Assembly: GCA_003551805.1 (NCBI GenBank)
Contig: PUNR01000103.1
Coordinates: forward strand, 1 to 44,807
Length of the DNA stretch: 44,807 nt
Direction: 5' to 3'
DNA from: Loktanella sp.
Lineage (GTDB): Bacteria; Pseudomonadota; Alphaproteobacteria; Rhodobacterales; Rhodobacteraceae
Positions within the stretch are counted from its first letter, which is position 1; each line of letters opens with the position of its first letter. Position numbers and translations under genes: made by a program. Under the pieces are notes generated by a model. It did not search any database. It saw only the letters and a list, made by a program, of their open reading frames with translations, and was not told the origin of the DNA. Positions 15,768 to 22,653 of this stretch are shown here, in pieces.

Positions 15768-16945
15768 GTCCGCAGCGGCGATACCAGCCGCGTCAGATGC
15801 GCAAGGTTCTTGATGCCGATTTTCAAATGGGCCATGGGGCGCGCTTTCACAAGTTTCTTGTTCATATAAGCCTCGAACGTCAGCTTTTGCACGTCGACAT
15901 CATGACACAGGGACACAAAGCGTTCGCGCCGTTCGTCGCTGCGGTAATAGGCGTTCTGCATTGCACCAAGAACGCGGAAAACCTGTTTATGTTCCCGCAT
16001 GAACAATTTCCGAGCGATTTGCAGGTCTTTCACCCTGCCCGTCGCAAGACAAGCCGCCGCGGCGGTTGCCGCAACACGCCCGCCAACCATCGCGTAATAG
16101 ATGCCTTCGCCAGAGGACGGGGCGACAACGCCCGCAGCGTCACCGGCAAGCACCACATCCTTACCGTTGTCCCAGCAATCCAACGGTTTCAATGGGATCG
16201 GCGCACCTTCGCGGCGGATCGTTTTGCAATCTGTTAGTCCGGATGCCGCACGCAAATCGGCCGTGGCCTGTTTGACATCGACCGATTTGATCATCGACCC
16301 CATGCCAACGCTGGCCTGTGCCCCATGCGGAAACACCCAACCATAGAAATCAGGCGAAATGCGACCGTCATAGATCACATCACAGCGCAGCGGGTCATAG
16401 CTGGCATTGGCGGCGGGGGCCTCGATGATTTCATGGTAGGCGATGACATAGGGTATCTTGTCGCCGTCCTTGATTTCAGCCCGCGCCACATTGGACCGGG
16501 CACCATCGGCGCCAATGACAAGTTTGGCAGTCAGGGTCATGTCATTGCCGCTGATCTTGTCGCGGTAATGAACATGGGTGCCGTCAGTGTCGCGGCTGAT
16601 CTTGGTAAAGGTGCCGGAATAGCGATGTGCGCCTGCATCTGTCGCACGCTGGCGCAGGAAAGCGTCGAAATGTTCGCGGTCCACCATGCCGACATAGCCG
16701 TTTTCAATCGGAATATCGACCTGCCGCCCAGTGGGCGAGATCATCCGCGCAGTATTTACCTTGGCCACGATCTGGTCGTCGGGGATAAAGAAATCCGCGA
16801 TCAGACGGGGCGGGATGGCACCGCCGCAAGGTTTGATCCGGCCTTCACGGTCGATGAAAGCGACCTTGTGGCCTGAACGGGCAAGATCTTCGGCAGCAGT
16901 GGCCCCGGAAGGCCCCGCACCTACGACGACGACATCATATTGCAT
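15764..16945 (-). CDS. bchP: Geranylgeranyl diphosphate / geranylgeranyl-bacteriochlorophyll reductase
   Basis: A 393-residue flavoprotein that reduces the geranylgeranyl tail to phytyl in the last steps of bacteriochlorophyll a synthesis. The FAD-binding start MQYDVVVVGAGPSGATAAED is followed by the acidic end of the second strand (FIDRE) and the PCGGAIPPRLI motif conserved in ChlP/BchP. The second FAD motif is visible as VVLAGDAAGVVAPSSGEGI. The enzyme acts at the membrane on the pigment made by BchG, which is encoded two genes upstream. The gene starts three bases after the stop of the PucC-like gene and its own stop overlaps the idi start. Confidence 0.96.
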   Translation of the reverse strand: MQYDVVVVGAGPSGATAAEDLARSGHKVAFIDREGRIKPCGGAIPPRLIADFFIPDDQIVAKVNTARMISPTGRQVDIPIENGYVGMVDREHFDAFLRQRATDAGAHRYSGTFTKISRDTDGTHVHYRDKISGNDMTLTAKLVIGADGARSNVARAEIKDGDKIPYVIAYHEIIEAPAANASYDPLRCDVIYDGRISPDFYGWVFPHGAQASVGMGSMIKSVDVKQATADLRAASGLTDCKTIRREGAPIPLKPLDCWDNGKDVVLAGDAAGVVAPSSGEGIYYAMVGGRVAATAAAACLATGRVKDLQIARKLFMREHKQVFRVLGAMQNAYYRSDERRERFVSLCHDVDVQKLTFEAYMNKKLVKARPMAHLKIGIKNLAHLTRLVSPLRT

Positions 16946-16948
16946 TGG

Positions 16949-18229
16949 CTATTCTCCCGGAACGAGGGTTGCGGACGGCATTTTGCGGTCCATGATTTTG
17001 GCGGCGACAAAGGCCGCAGCAATGAAAAGGCTGGCTTCAAACAGAAATACGGCGCCAAAGGCCTGCGCGTCGGGCAGGGTCAGCCGCAAAACATCGGCCA
17101 TGGCTGCCCCCAGCAGGCCACCAAAACCGGCGGCGATGGCTTGTGCGGCACCCCAAAGGCCCATCCGCGTGCCTTCGCGCCGCGCGCGGCCTTCACCGGC
17201 CAGCGCCATCATTGATCCAATGGCGGCGACAGCGAACATGCCGTTGAAAAAGCCCAAAGCGACGACCGCAGGCATGATCGGCGCACCCGCACCGATGGGG
17301 CCAAGCAAGGTGATGACGGCCAAAGCCCCCGCCGACCCAAGACAACCCGCCATCACCCAATTGCGCAAAGCGCCTATTTTCAGGCCTGTCGCCATGATAC
17401 CCACGGTCAGCATTCCCAGAAAGACACCGCCGTTTTGCGCGCCTGACAGCGATGTTGTCTGCCCCGGTGTCAGGCCGAACACCAACCCGGCGTAGGGTTC
17501 AAGGATCAGTTCCTGCATGAAATAGGCGGTCATGGCGAGGAAGACGAACAGCGTGAAATTGCGAGCGCGCGGTTCGGACCACACCTCTGCCAGACCCTGA
17601 CGGAACGGGGTCGGGTCGGGTTCGCGGGTGACTTTCAGCCCACGTTCGACGCCCCAGACGGCAAGCGTGGTAACAGTGATGGCGATCAGGACGACTCCGG
17701 CTACGATTTCCAGCAGGCGCAGCGGGGTATAGGGGTCGATCAATGTGCCGACGATACCTGCGGTCATGGCGATGCCGAAGATCATCATCAGCCATGTGAT
17801 TGTTGCTGCCGCCGCGCGCCTATGTGGTGCAGTGGTCGTGGCCAAAAGCGCCAGCAGCGAAGTGCCAGACGCACCCACACCCAGACCGATCAGCGCATAG
17901 GCGATGATGGAAATGGCCATGCCCCAGAGAAACGACGCCTCCAGCACGATCAGCCCGAAGGTCGCGATCAGCGCGCCTGCGCCCAGTGCGACCATGCCAC
18001 CGATGATCCAGCGTGTCCGCTGCCCACCTGCGTCGGATGCATGGCCCCATTTGGGCCGCGACATCTGTACGCCGTAATGCAGCGCGACCAGCAGACCGGG
18101 GATCACTGCGGGCAGGGATAATTCAACCACCATCAGGCGGTTCAGGGTCGACGTCATCAAAACAACAATCGCACCTAATGCCATCTGGACCAGACCGAGC
18201 CGGAAAATCTGCACCCATGTCAGCGTCAT
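16949..18229 (-). CDS. PucC-family major-facilitator protein of the bacteriochlorophyll operon (ORF427/428 type)
   Basis: A 426-residue, about 12-helix membrane protein of the BCH2/PucC branch of the major facilitator superfamily. Its size matches the ORF427/ORF428 product found between bchG and bchP in Rhodobacter. Relatives PucC and LhaA help assemble light-harvesting complexes, perhaps by handling bacteriochlorophyll; the role of this member is less clear. The start ATG at 18227-18229 overlaps the bchG stop (ATGA), and the protein begins MTLTWVQIFRLGLVQMALGA. The hallmark VELSLPAVIPGLLVALHY is near residue 40. A longer upstream frame is rejected because it lies inside bchG. Confidence 0.92.
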   Translation of the reverse strand: MTLTWVQIFRLGLVQMALGAIVVLMTSTLNRLMVVELSLPAVIPGLLVALHYGVQMSRPKWGHASDAGGQRTRWIIGGMVALGAGALIATFGLIVLEASFLWGMAISIIAYALIGLGVGASGTSLLALLATTTAPHRRAAAATITWLMMIFGIAMTAGIVGTLIDPYTPLRLLEIVAGVVLIAITVTTLAVWGVERGLKVTREPDPTPFRQGLAEVWSEPRARNFTLFVFLAMTAYFMQELILEPYAGLVFGLTPGQTTSLSGAQNGGVFLGMLTVGIMATGLKIGALRNWVMAGCLGSAGALAVITLLGPIGAGAPIMPAVVALGFFNGMFAVAAIGSMMALAGEGRARREGTRMGLWGAAQAIAAGFGGLLGAAMADVLRLTLPDAQAFGAVFLFEASLFIAAAFVAAKIMDRKMPSATLVPGE

Positions 18230-19134
18230 GCTATACCTCGCAGCGCGAAAGCGGCGATCATCATGCCGCTGATGTAAAACAGAATGCCCATGCCCTGATA
18301 CCATTGCGCCTTGCCCAAGGGATCACGCAGCAACACCCGCATCGCGGCCAGTTGCACTGCCAGCATCGCGGTGATGCCCAGCGCGTGGAACGGATGGGAC
18401 CAGAAAAACAGCAGGCCGATCACGACGACTTGCGGCACCGCCATGACCCAACAGGCGACGCGCGCGGCCCCATCAGGGCCAAGCGTGACGGGCAAAGACC
18501 GCAGACCCATGGCGCGGTCGCCTTCGACCGCTTTGAAATCGTTCAGCGTCATGATGCCATGCGCGCCCAGCCCGTAAAGCACGGCGATGGTGATGACAGG
18601 CACAGACGGCGCACCAGCGGCCAAAATCGCAGCACCCGTGATCCAGGGCAGTGTTTCGTAGGCAAGACCACACAGCGCAGGCCCCCAGATGCCGGATTTC
18701 TTTGCGCGGAAAGGCTCTGCCGAATAGGCCCATGCGGCCATGATCGCGAGGATCGTCGCGCCGAAACCCCAAGGCCCCAGCTGATAGCCAACGCCAAGGC
18801 CAAGCCCCGTCATCGCCAGCGCGATCCACAGCCCCCAGCGCCCCGGTATGCGCCCTGACGGGATTGGCCGGTCTGGTTCGTTGATTGCATCGACATGGCG
18901 GTCGCACCAGTCATTTGCCGCCTGTGACATGCCGCAGACAATCGGGCCTGCCAGCAGTACGCCCAGCAGGATCAGGAACCAATTCCCCGCAGGGCTGACA
19001 CCTGACGCCACGATCCCGCACAAAAACGCCCACATCGGCGGGAACCATGTGACAGGTTTGATCAGGCGCAGCATGGCCCTTGGTTCGGGCCAACGGCGGG
19101 AATGGGTCGTGGATATATCGGATATCGCGGTCAT
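18226..19134 (-). CDS. bchG: Bacteriochlorophyll a synthase
   Basis: A 302-residue UbiA-family prenyltransferase that esterifies bacteriochlorophyllide a with geranylgeranyl (or phytyl) diphosphate. The first aspartate-rich motif is Asn74-Asp75..Asp78...Asp82 (QAANDWCDRHVDAINEPDRP); the second is in LNDFKAVEGDRAMG. Multiple hydrophobic helices fit an integral membrane enzyme. The sequence LIKPVTWFPPMWAFLCG is diagnostic of BchG/ChlG. The ATG at 19134 fits the family N-terminus, although no good ribosome-binding site precedes it and the predicted leader is very short. It heads the operon bchG - PucC-like - bchP - idi. Two PpsR-type sites lie just upstream. Confidence 0.96.
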   Translation of the reverse strand: MTAISDISTTHSRRWPEPRAMLRLIKPVTWFPPMWAFLCGIVASGVSPAGNWFLILLGVLLAGPIVCGMSQAANDWCDRHVDAINEPDRPIPSGRIPGRWGLWIALAMTGLGLGVGYQLGPWGFGATILAIMAAWAYSAEPFRAKKSGIWGPALCGLAYETLPWITGAAILAAGAPSVPVITIAVLYGLGAHGIMTLNDFKAVEGDRAMGLRSLPVTLGPDGAARVACWVMAVPQVVVIGLLFFWSHPFHALGITAMLAVQLAAMRVLLRDPLGKAQWYQGMGILFYISGMMIAAFALRGIA

Positions 19135-19136
19135 AC

Positions 19137-19154
19137 TGTCAGTTTAGAGTGACA
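19137..19154. promoter_or_regulatory. PpsR/CrtJ binding site 1 (TGT-N12-ACA), bchG promoter
   Basis: TGTCAGTTTAGAGTGACA matches the PpsR/CrtJ consensus TGT-N12-ACA exactly and has extended symmetry (TGTCA/TGACA). It lies two bases upstream of the bchG start codon, touching a likely -10 element (CATAAT, minus strand, 19154-19159). Binding here would block transcription start. Confidence 0.85.
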
Positions 19155-19171
19155 TTATGCCCTGGGGCAAG

Positions 19172-19189
19172 TGTAAACTAAAGCTGACA
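19172..19189. promoter_or_regulatory. PpsR/CrtJ binding site 2 (TGT-N12-ACA), bchG promoter
   Basis: TGTAAACTAAAGCTGACA is a second exact TGT-N12-ACA site, 17 bases from the first. It covers a possible weak -35 element (TTTAGT, minus strand, 19177-19182) that is 17 bases from the CATAAT. Paired sites are the usual PpsR/CrtJ arrangement for cooperative repression under oxygen or light. Confidence 0.83.
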
Positions 19190-19269
19190 CTGCGCCAATC
19201 GGTCGCGCGGCGATGAATGTCGTCACGACAGGCCCTTGCTCCTGCTGTGATTGTCTCTAAGCATAGCCG

Positions 19270-19283
19270 CCAAAGCGCTTTGG
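19270..19283. promoter_or_regulatory. LacI-family-like operator upstream of thuA
   Basis: CCAAAGCGCTTTGG is a perfect 14-base palindrome with the central CG typical of LacI-family operators. It overlaps the thuA ribosome-binding site (GGGAGGAG), so bound repressor would block transcription. A second short palindrome, TGTCGT-C-ACGACA, lies at 19218-19230. thuAB operons elsewhere are controlled by a LacI-type regulator, which fits, but no regulator gene is present here. Confidence 0.6.
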
Positions 19284-19297
19284 GAGGAGTCATCAAA

Positions 19298-20080
19298 ATG
19301 CAGATCCGCGCCCTTGTCTGGGGTGAAAATGTTCACGAACAGACCAATAAAACCGTCGCTGATATCTATCCTGACGGGATGCATGAAGCCATCGCCGCCG
19401 CCTTGCGCAGCGATGGAATCACCGCTGAAACCGCGACGTTGCAACAGCCTGAACACGGGTTGACCAAAGAACGGCTGGCGCAGACCGATGTGCTGCTGTG
19501 GTGGGGTCACGCCGCGCATGGTGATGTCGCCGACGAAATCGTCGAACGTGTGGCAGAACATGTTCATGCCGGTATGGGCCTGATCTTGCTGCATTCGGCG
19601 CATTTCGCCAAGATTTTCAAGCGCCTGATGGGTACCCCCTGCAATCTGACATGGCGCGAGGCCGGTGAACGCGAACGTCTTTGGGTCACGTCACGCAACC
19701 ATCCGATTGCGGCCGGTCTGCCCGACCATTTCACGCTTGAGAATGAAGAAATGTATGGTGAACCTTTCGGCGTACCCGAACCGCTGGAAACCGTTTTCAT
19801 CAGTTGGTTTCAGGGCGGCGAGGTGTTCCGTTCCGGCCTGACCTACAAACGCGGCGCAGGCAATGTGTTCTATTTCCGCCCCGGTCACGAAACCTATCCG
19901 ACCTATCACGACGCCAATGTGCAAACCGTGCTGCGTAACGCCGTGCGCTGGGCACATAACCCGGCGCCACGCATCAAGGATGTGAACGACGCCCCAAATG
20001 TGCCGGTTGAGTCCGCACTGGAACCGATCACAGAACGCGGCCCACGCCTGCATCGCGATGGCGAGGACGGCTTTCGATGA
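19298..20080 (+). CDS. thuA: ThuA-family protein (trehalose/disaccharide utilisation)
   Basis: A 260-residue ThuA protein. In Sinorhizobium, ThuA and ThuB are needed for oxidative use of trehalose and related disaccharides through 3-keto sugars. The sequence follows that family closely (RALVWGENVHEQ, LLWWGHAAHGDV, KRLMGTPCNLTWREAGERER, FYFRPGHETYPTYHD), with the class I amidotransferase-like fold. I chose the ATG at 19298 because the family start lies there and GGGAGGAG precedes it. Its stop overlaps the thuB start (ATGA). No transporter or glycosidase gene is adjacent, unlike the full thuEFGKAB operon, so sugar uptake must be encoded elsewhere. Confidence 0.92.
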   Translation: MQIRALVWGENVHEQTNKTVADIYPDGMHEAIAAALRSDGITAETATLQQPEHGLTKERLAQTDVLLWWGHAAHGDVADEIVERVAEHVHAGMGLILLHSAHFAKIFKRLMGTPCNLTWREAGERERLWVTSRNHPIAAGLPDHFTLENEEMYGEPFGVPEPLETVFISWFQGGEVFRSGLTYKRGAGNVFYFRPGHETYPTYHDANVQTVLRNAVRWAHNPAPRIKDVNDAPNVPVESALEPITERGPRLHRDGEDGFR

Positions 20081-21126
20081 CACGCGTCCTGATCGTCGGC
20101 ACCGGTGGGATGGCCAATGCCCATGTCGAGGCTTATCGCACCATCCCCGATGTGCAGGTTGTGGGTGGTGTCGATACCAGCGCCGAAAATCTGGCAGCGT
20201 TCTGCGAACAATGGGATGTGCCGCACCGCTTTGCCTCGGTCAATGATGCACTGGCGTGGGGCGAATTCGACGCTGTGTCCAACGTGACCCCCGACGCCGT
20301 GCATCACCGCACGACGATGCCGTTGCTCGCCGCAGGCAAGCATGTGTTGTGCGAAAAGCCGCTGGCGATCAACCACGCCGATGCGACGGACATGGCGCAG
20401 GCGGCACAGGCTGCCGGTGTTGTGAATATGGTGAACCTGACCTATCGCAATGTGCCCGCGCTGATGCATGCCGCCGATCTGATCGCCCAAGGTGCTATTG
20501 GCGAAGTGCGCCATTTCGAGGCGTCCTATCTACAAAGCTGGCTGGTCCAGCCCGCATGGGGCGATTGGCAGACAGAGGATCAATGGCTTTGGCGTTTGTC
20601 CTCTGCGCATGGGTCGATGGGTGTGCTGGGGGATGTCGGTGTTCATATCGTCGATTATGCGACCTTTGCAGTAGGGTCGGATGTTGCGCGTGTGTCGTGC
20701 CGTTTAAAGACATTTGCCAAGGCAGCGGGTGACCGGATCGGCCCTTACCATCTGGATGCAAATGACAGCATGTCGATGCATCTGGCGCTGCAGAACGGGG
20801 CGACAGGTGTGATCCACGCCAGCCGCTTTGCAGCGGGACATCACAATGATCTGTCCTTGCGGATTTTCGGGACCAAAGGCGGGCTGAAGATCAGCTTTGA
20901 AAAAGCGACCAGCCACCTTACGGCATGTTTGGGCGATGACTTGCTGACCGGTCATTGGACTGACGTCGAAACCCCTGCGGTGCAGACCAATTACGCCCGC
21001 TTTATCGCCGCGATCCGCGATGGTCAGCCCGTCGGCCCAGACTTTGCCCGAGGTGCCGCCTTGCAAAGGGTGCTGGATGCAGCTGTGGTTTCAGACATAA
21101 ACCGGTCCAGCGATCAAGAGGTGTGA
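20077..21126 (+). CDS. thuB: Gfo/Idh/MocA-family dehydrogenase, ThuB-like
   Basis: A 349-residue NAD(P)-dependent dehydrogenase of the Gfo/Idh/MocA family, the expected partner of ThuA in making 3-keto disaccharides. The Rossmann start VLIVGTGGMANAHVEAY is followed by SNVTPDAVHH and the catalytic CEKP motif (HVLCEKPLAINH). The C-terminal alpha/beta domain carries LGDVGVHIVDYA, with the second conserved acidic/histidine pair. It is coupled to thuA by a four-base overlap. The exact substrate cannot be fixed from the sequence, so the name rests partly on the ThuA neighbour. Confidence 0.85.
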   Translation: MTRVLIVGTGGMANAHVEAYRTIPDVQVVGGVDTSAENLAAFCEQWDVPHRFASVNDALAWGEFDAVSNVTPDAVHHRTTMPLLAAGKHVLCEKPLAINHADATDMAQAAQAAGVVNMVNLTYRNVPALMHAADLIAQGAIGEVRHFEASYLQSWLVQPAWGDWQTEDQWLWRLSSAHGSMGVLGDVGVHIVDYATFAVGSDVARVSCRLKTFAKAAGDRIGPYHLDANDSMSMHLALQNGATGVIHASRFAAGHHNDLSLRIFGTKGGLKISFEKATSHLTACLGDDLLTGHWTDVETPAVQTNYARFIAAIRDGQPVGPDFARGAALQRVLDAAVVSDINRSSDQEV

Positions 21127-21130
21127 TCAC

Positions 21131-21153
21131 ACCACCGTACGGTGGGTCTTTTG
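21131..21153 (+). terminator. Palindromic terminator after thuB
   Basis: The 14-base perfect palindrome CCACCGTACGGTGG (21132-21145) starts five bases after the thuB stop and is followed by GTCTTTT. It can fold as a five-pair stem with a GTAC loop, so it probably ends the thuAB transcript. Confidence 0.6.
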
Positions 21154-21159
21154 ACAAGT

Positions 21160-21167
21160 TTAACCAT
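21160..21167 (+). promoter_or_regulatory. CtrA half-site upstream of the DUF6165 gene
   Basis: TTAACCAT matches the CtrA half-site motif described in alphaproteobacteria. It lies about 75 bases before the start of the DUF6165 gene. As a single half-site it is weaker evidence than the full box at 21659. Confidence 0.4.
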
Positions 21168-21241
21168 TAGCGGTCATGTCAGTCAGCGGTGCGTGCATTT
21201 TCGTGCAGCTCCAAAGCTGTAAATCGCAATGGAACATGCTG

Positions 21242-21649
21242 ATGAACGATATTCTTGTGCCGGTTGACCCCGCCGATCTGATCGACCGGATTATCGTACT
21301 GCAGCTTCGCGTTGAAGCGGTGTCAGATCCACAGCAGCGTGCCGCCATGCTATGCCAGCATGATCTTCTGTCACGACTGGCAACGCGCATTTTGCCCGCA
21401 GACCCCTTGATGACGCGCCTGACAGCACAGCTTGGCACTGCGCGCAGTGATCTGTTTCACGTTATTCGGGATTTGCGCGAATCTGACGGGCGCAAGGATT
21501 ATGGCGTCGCGTTTATCGCGCTGTCCCAGTCCATGCTGGCCGCGCTTGGTGCCGTTGACGACGCCAAAGCTGCGATCAACCTGCATCTTGCTGCGACCAC
21601 CCCGATCCCGTCTGGTGGCGCGATGGATAATACACTCAGTTTGATGTGA
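21242..21649 (+). CDS. DUF6165 family protein next to flagellar genes
   Basis: A 135-residue soluble protein that looks like a DUF6165 member. The start MNDILVPVDPADLIDRIIVLQLRVE and the later DLFHVIRDLRES...FIALSQSM...DDAKAAINLHL follow the family pattern as I recall it. It is predicted mostly helical. The function is unknown. I chose the ATG at 21242 because GGAA lies seven bases before it and the family start falls there; in-frame starts at 21176 and 21236 exist. It sits between a terminator and the motB promoter, with a CtrA half-site upstream, so it may be expressed with the motility genes. Confidence 0.7.
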   Translation: MNDILVPVDPADLIDRIIVLQLRVEAVSDPQQRAAMLCQHDLLSRLATRILPADPLMTRLTAQLGTARSDLFHVIRDLRESDGRKDYGVAFIALSQSMLAALGAVDDAKAAINLHLAATTPIPSGGAMDNTLSLM

Positions 21650-21658
21650 ATTTGGCCT

Positions 21659-21673
21659 TTAAGCCTGACTTAA
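21659..21673 (+). promoter_or_regulatory. Full CtrA box (TTAA-N7-TTAA) upstream of motB
   Basis: TTAAGCCTGACTTAA is an exact TTAA-N7-TTAA CtrA box, 44 bases upstream of the motB start. In Roseobacter-group bacteria the flagellar genes depend on CtrA, so this is a likely activator site for motB and the genes after it. Confidence 0.75.
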
Positions 21674-21717
21674 CACTTCGTGGTCTAAGCCGATGAGGGG
21701 TGGTGAAGAGGTGTGGT

Positions 21718-22554
21718 ATGTCAAAGAATGCGAACGGTCCGACGATAATCAAGCGCAAGAAAGTAGTCAAAGGCGGGGGGCACCATGGTGGCGCCTGGAA
21801 AGTGGCCTATGCGGATTTCGTGACTGCGATGATGGCGTTTTTCATGTTGATGTGGTTGCTCAACGCGACGACTGAACAGCAACGCAAGGGGATATCGGAT
21901 TATTTCGCACCGACGATCCCGATTAACCGTATTTCTGGCGGTGGCAGTGGTGCGTTTGGTGGTGATAACATTTTCACTGACGACACCCTTGCACAAAGCG
22001 GCACTGGCGCAAGACAGCCGACGATCGGCGCAGTCCCCGTCCGCACCGAGGCCGAGATTGAAGCGGATACCGCTGCTGCCGCGCAGGTCGCAGCCCTGCA
22101 AAAAATCGAAGAGATATTGCTGGGTCAAGGTGGCGAAAGCATGATTTCCGAACAGGCGCTGCGCCATATCGTGACCCGACTGACAGACGAAGGGCTGGTG
22201 ATCGACATCTTTGATCTGCCCGATGCGCAATTGTTCGAAGACGGCAGCACGGTGCCGCACCCTGTGACGATTGAAATCGCCGCGCTTCTGGCGCGCCTTT
22301 TTGCCAGCGTCAGTAATAGTGTTGCAATCAACGGCTATCTTAGCGCGCGACCAGCACCGTTGCGCGACGATGACCTGTGGGATTTGTCCAGCGGGCGCGC
22401 GGCACGCATGCGCGAAATGTTGCAAGACGGTGGCCTGCACCCACAGCGGATCCTGCGCCAGACAGGTGCGGGCGACCGCAAACCTATGGTCGCCGACACG
22501 ACTGCCGCGCGCAACAACCGGATAGAGGTGATTTTGCTGCGGTCGGATATCTAG
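21718..22554 (+). CDS. motB: Flagellar motor stator protein MotB
   Basis: A 278-residue MotB, the peptidoglycan-anchored half of the flagellar stator. After a basic N-terminus the single membrane helix WKVAYADFVTAMMAFFMLMW carries the ion-binding Asp33. A periplasmic linker follows, then a C-terminal OmpA-like domain (INGYLSARPAPL, SSGRAARMREML, NNRIEVILL). The OmpA core is somewhat divergent, without the usual GHTD run, which is common in alphaproteobacterial MotB. The ATG at 21718 was chosen because GAAGAGG precedes it and the protein then starts MSKNANGPTIIKRKK. motA is not in the window. Confidence 0.9.
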   Translation: MSKNANGPTIIKRKKVVKGGGHHGGAWKVAYADFVTAMMAFFMLMWLLNATTEQQRKGISDYFAPTIPINRISGGGSGAFGGDNIFTDDTLAQSGTGARQPTIGAVPVRTEAEIEADTAAAAQVAALQKIEEILLGQGGESMISEQALRHIVTRLTDEGLVIDIFDLPDAQLFEDGSTVPHPVTIEIAALLARLFASVSNSVAINGYLSARPAPLRDDDLWDLSSGRAARMREMLQDGGLHPQRILRQTGAGDRKPMVADTTAARNNRIEVILLRSDI

Positions 22555-22579
22555 GAAAAATCAGATCGCATTTTAGACG

Positions 22580-22594
22580 TTAGGTTCATGTTAA
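22580..22594 (+). promoter_or_regulatory. Near-consensus CtrA box upstream of flgE
   Basis: TTAGGTTCATGTTAA matches TTAA-N7-TTAA with one change in the first half-site. It lies 59 bases before the flgE start, in the gap after motB, so flgE-flgK-flgL-flgI may have their own CtrA-dependent promoter. Confidence 0.6.
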
Positions 22595-22653
22595 GGCGGG
22601 GGCTGTAAAGAAAGGGGGTCAGTGTTTGAATCGAGCTTTCGAAAGGCCCTTGA

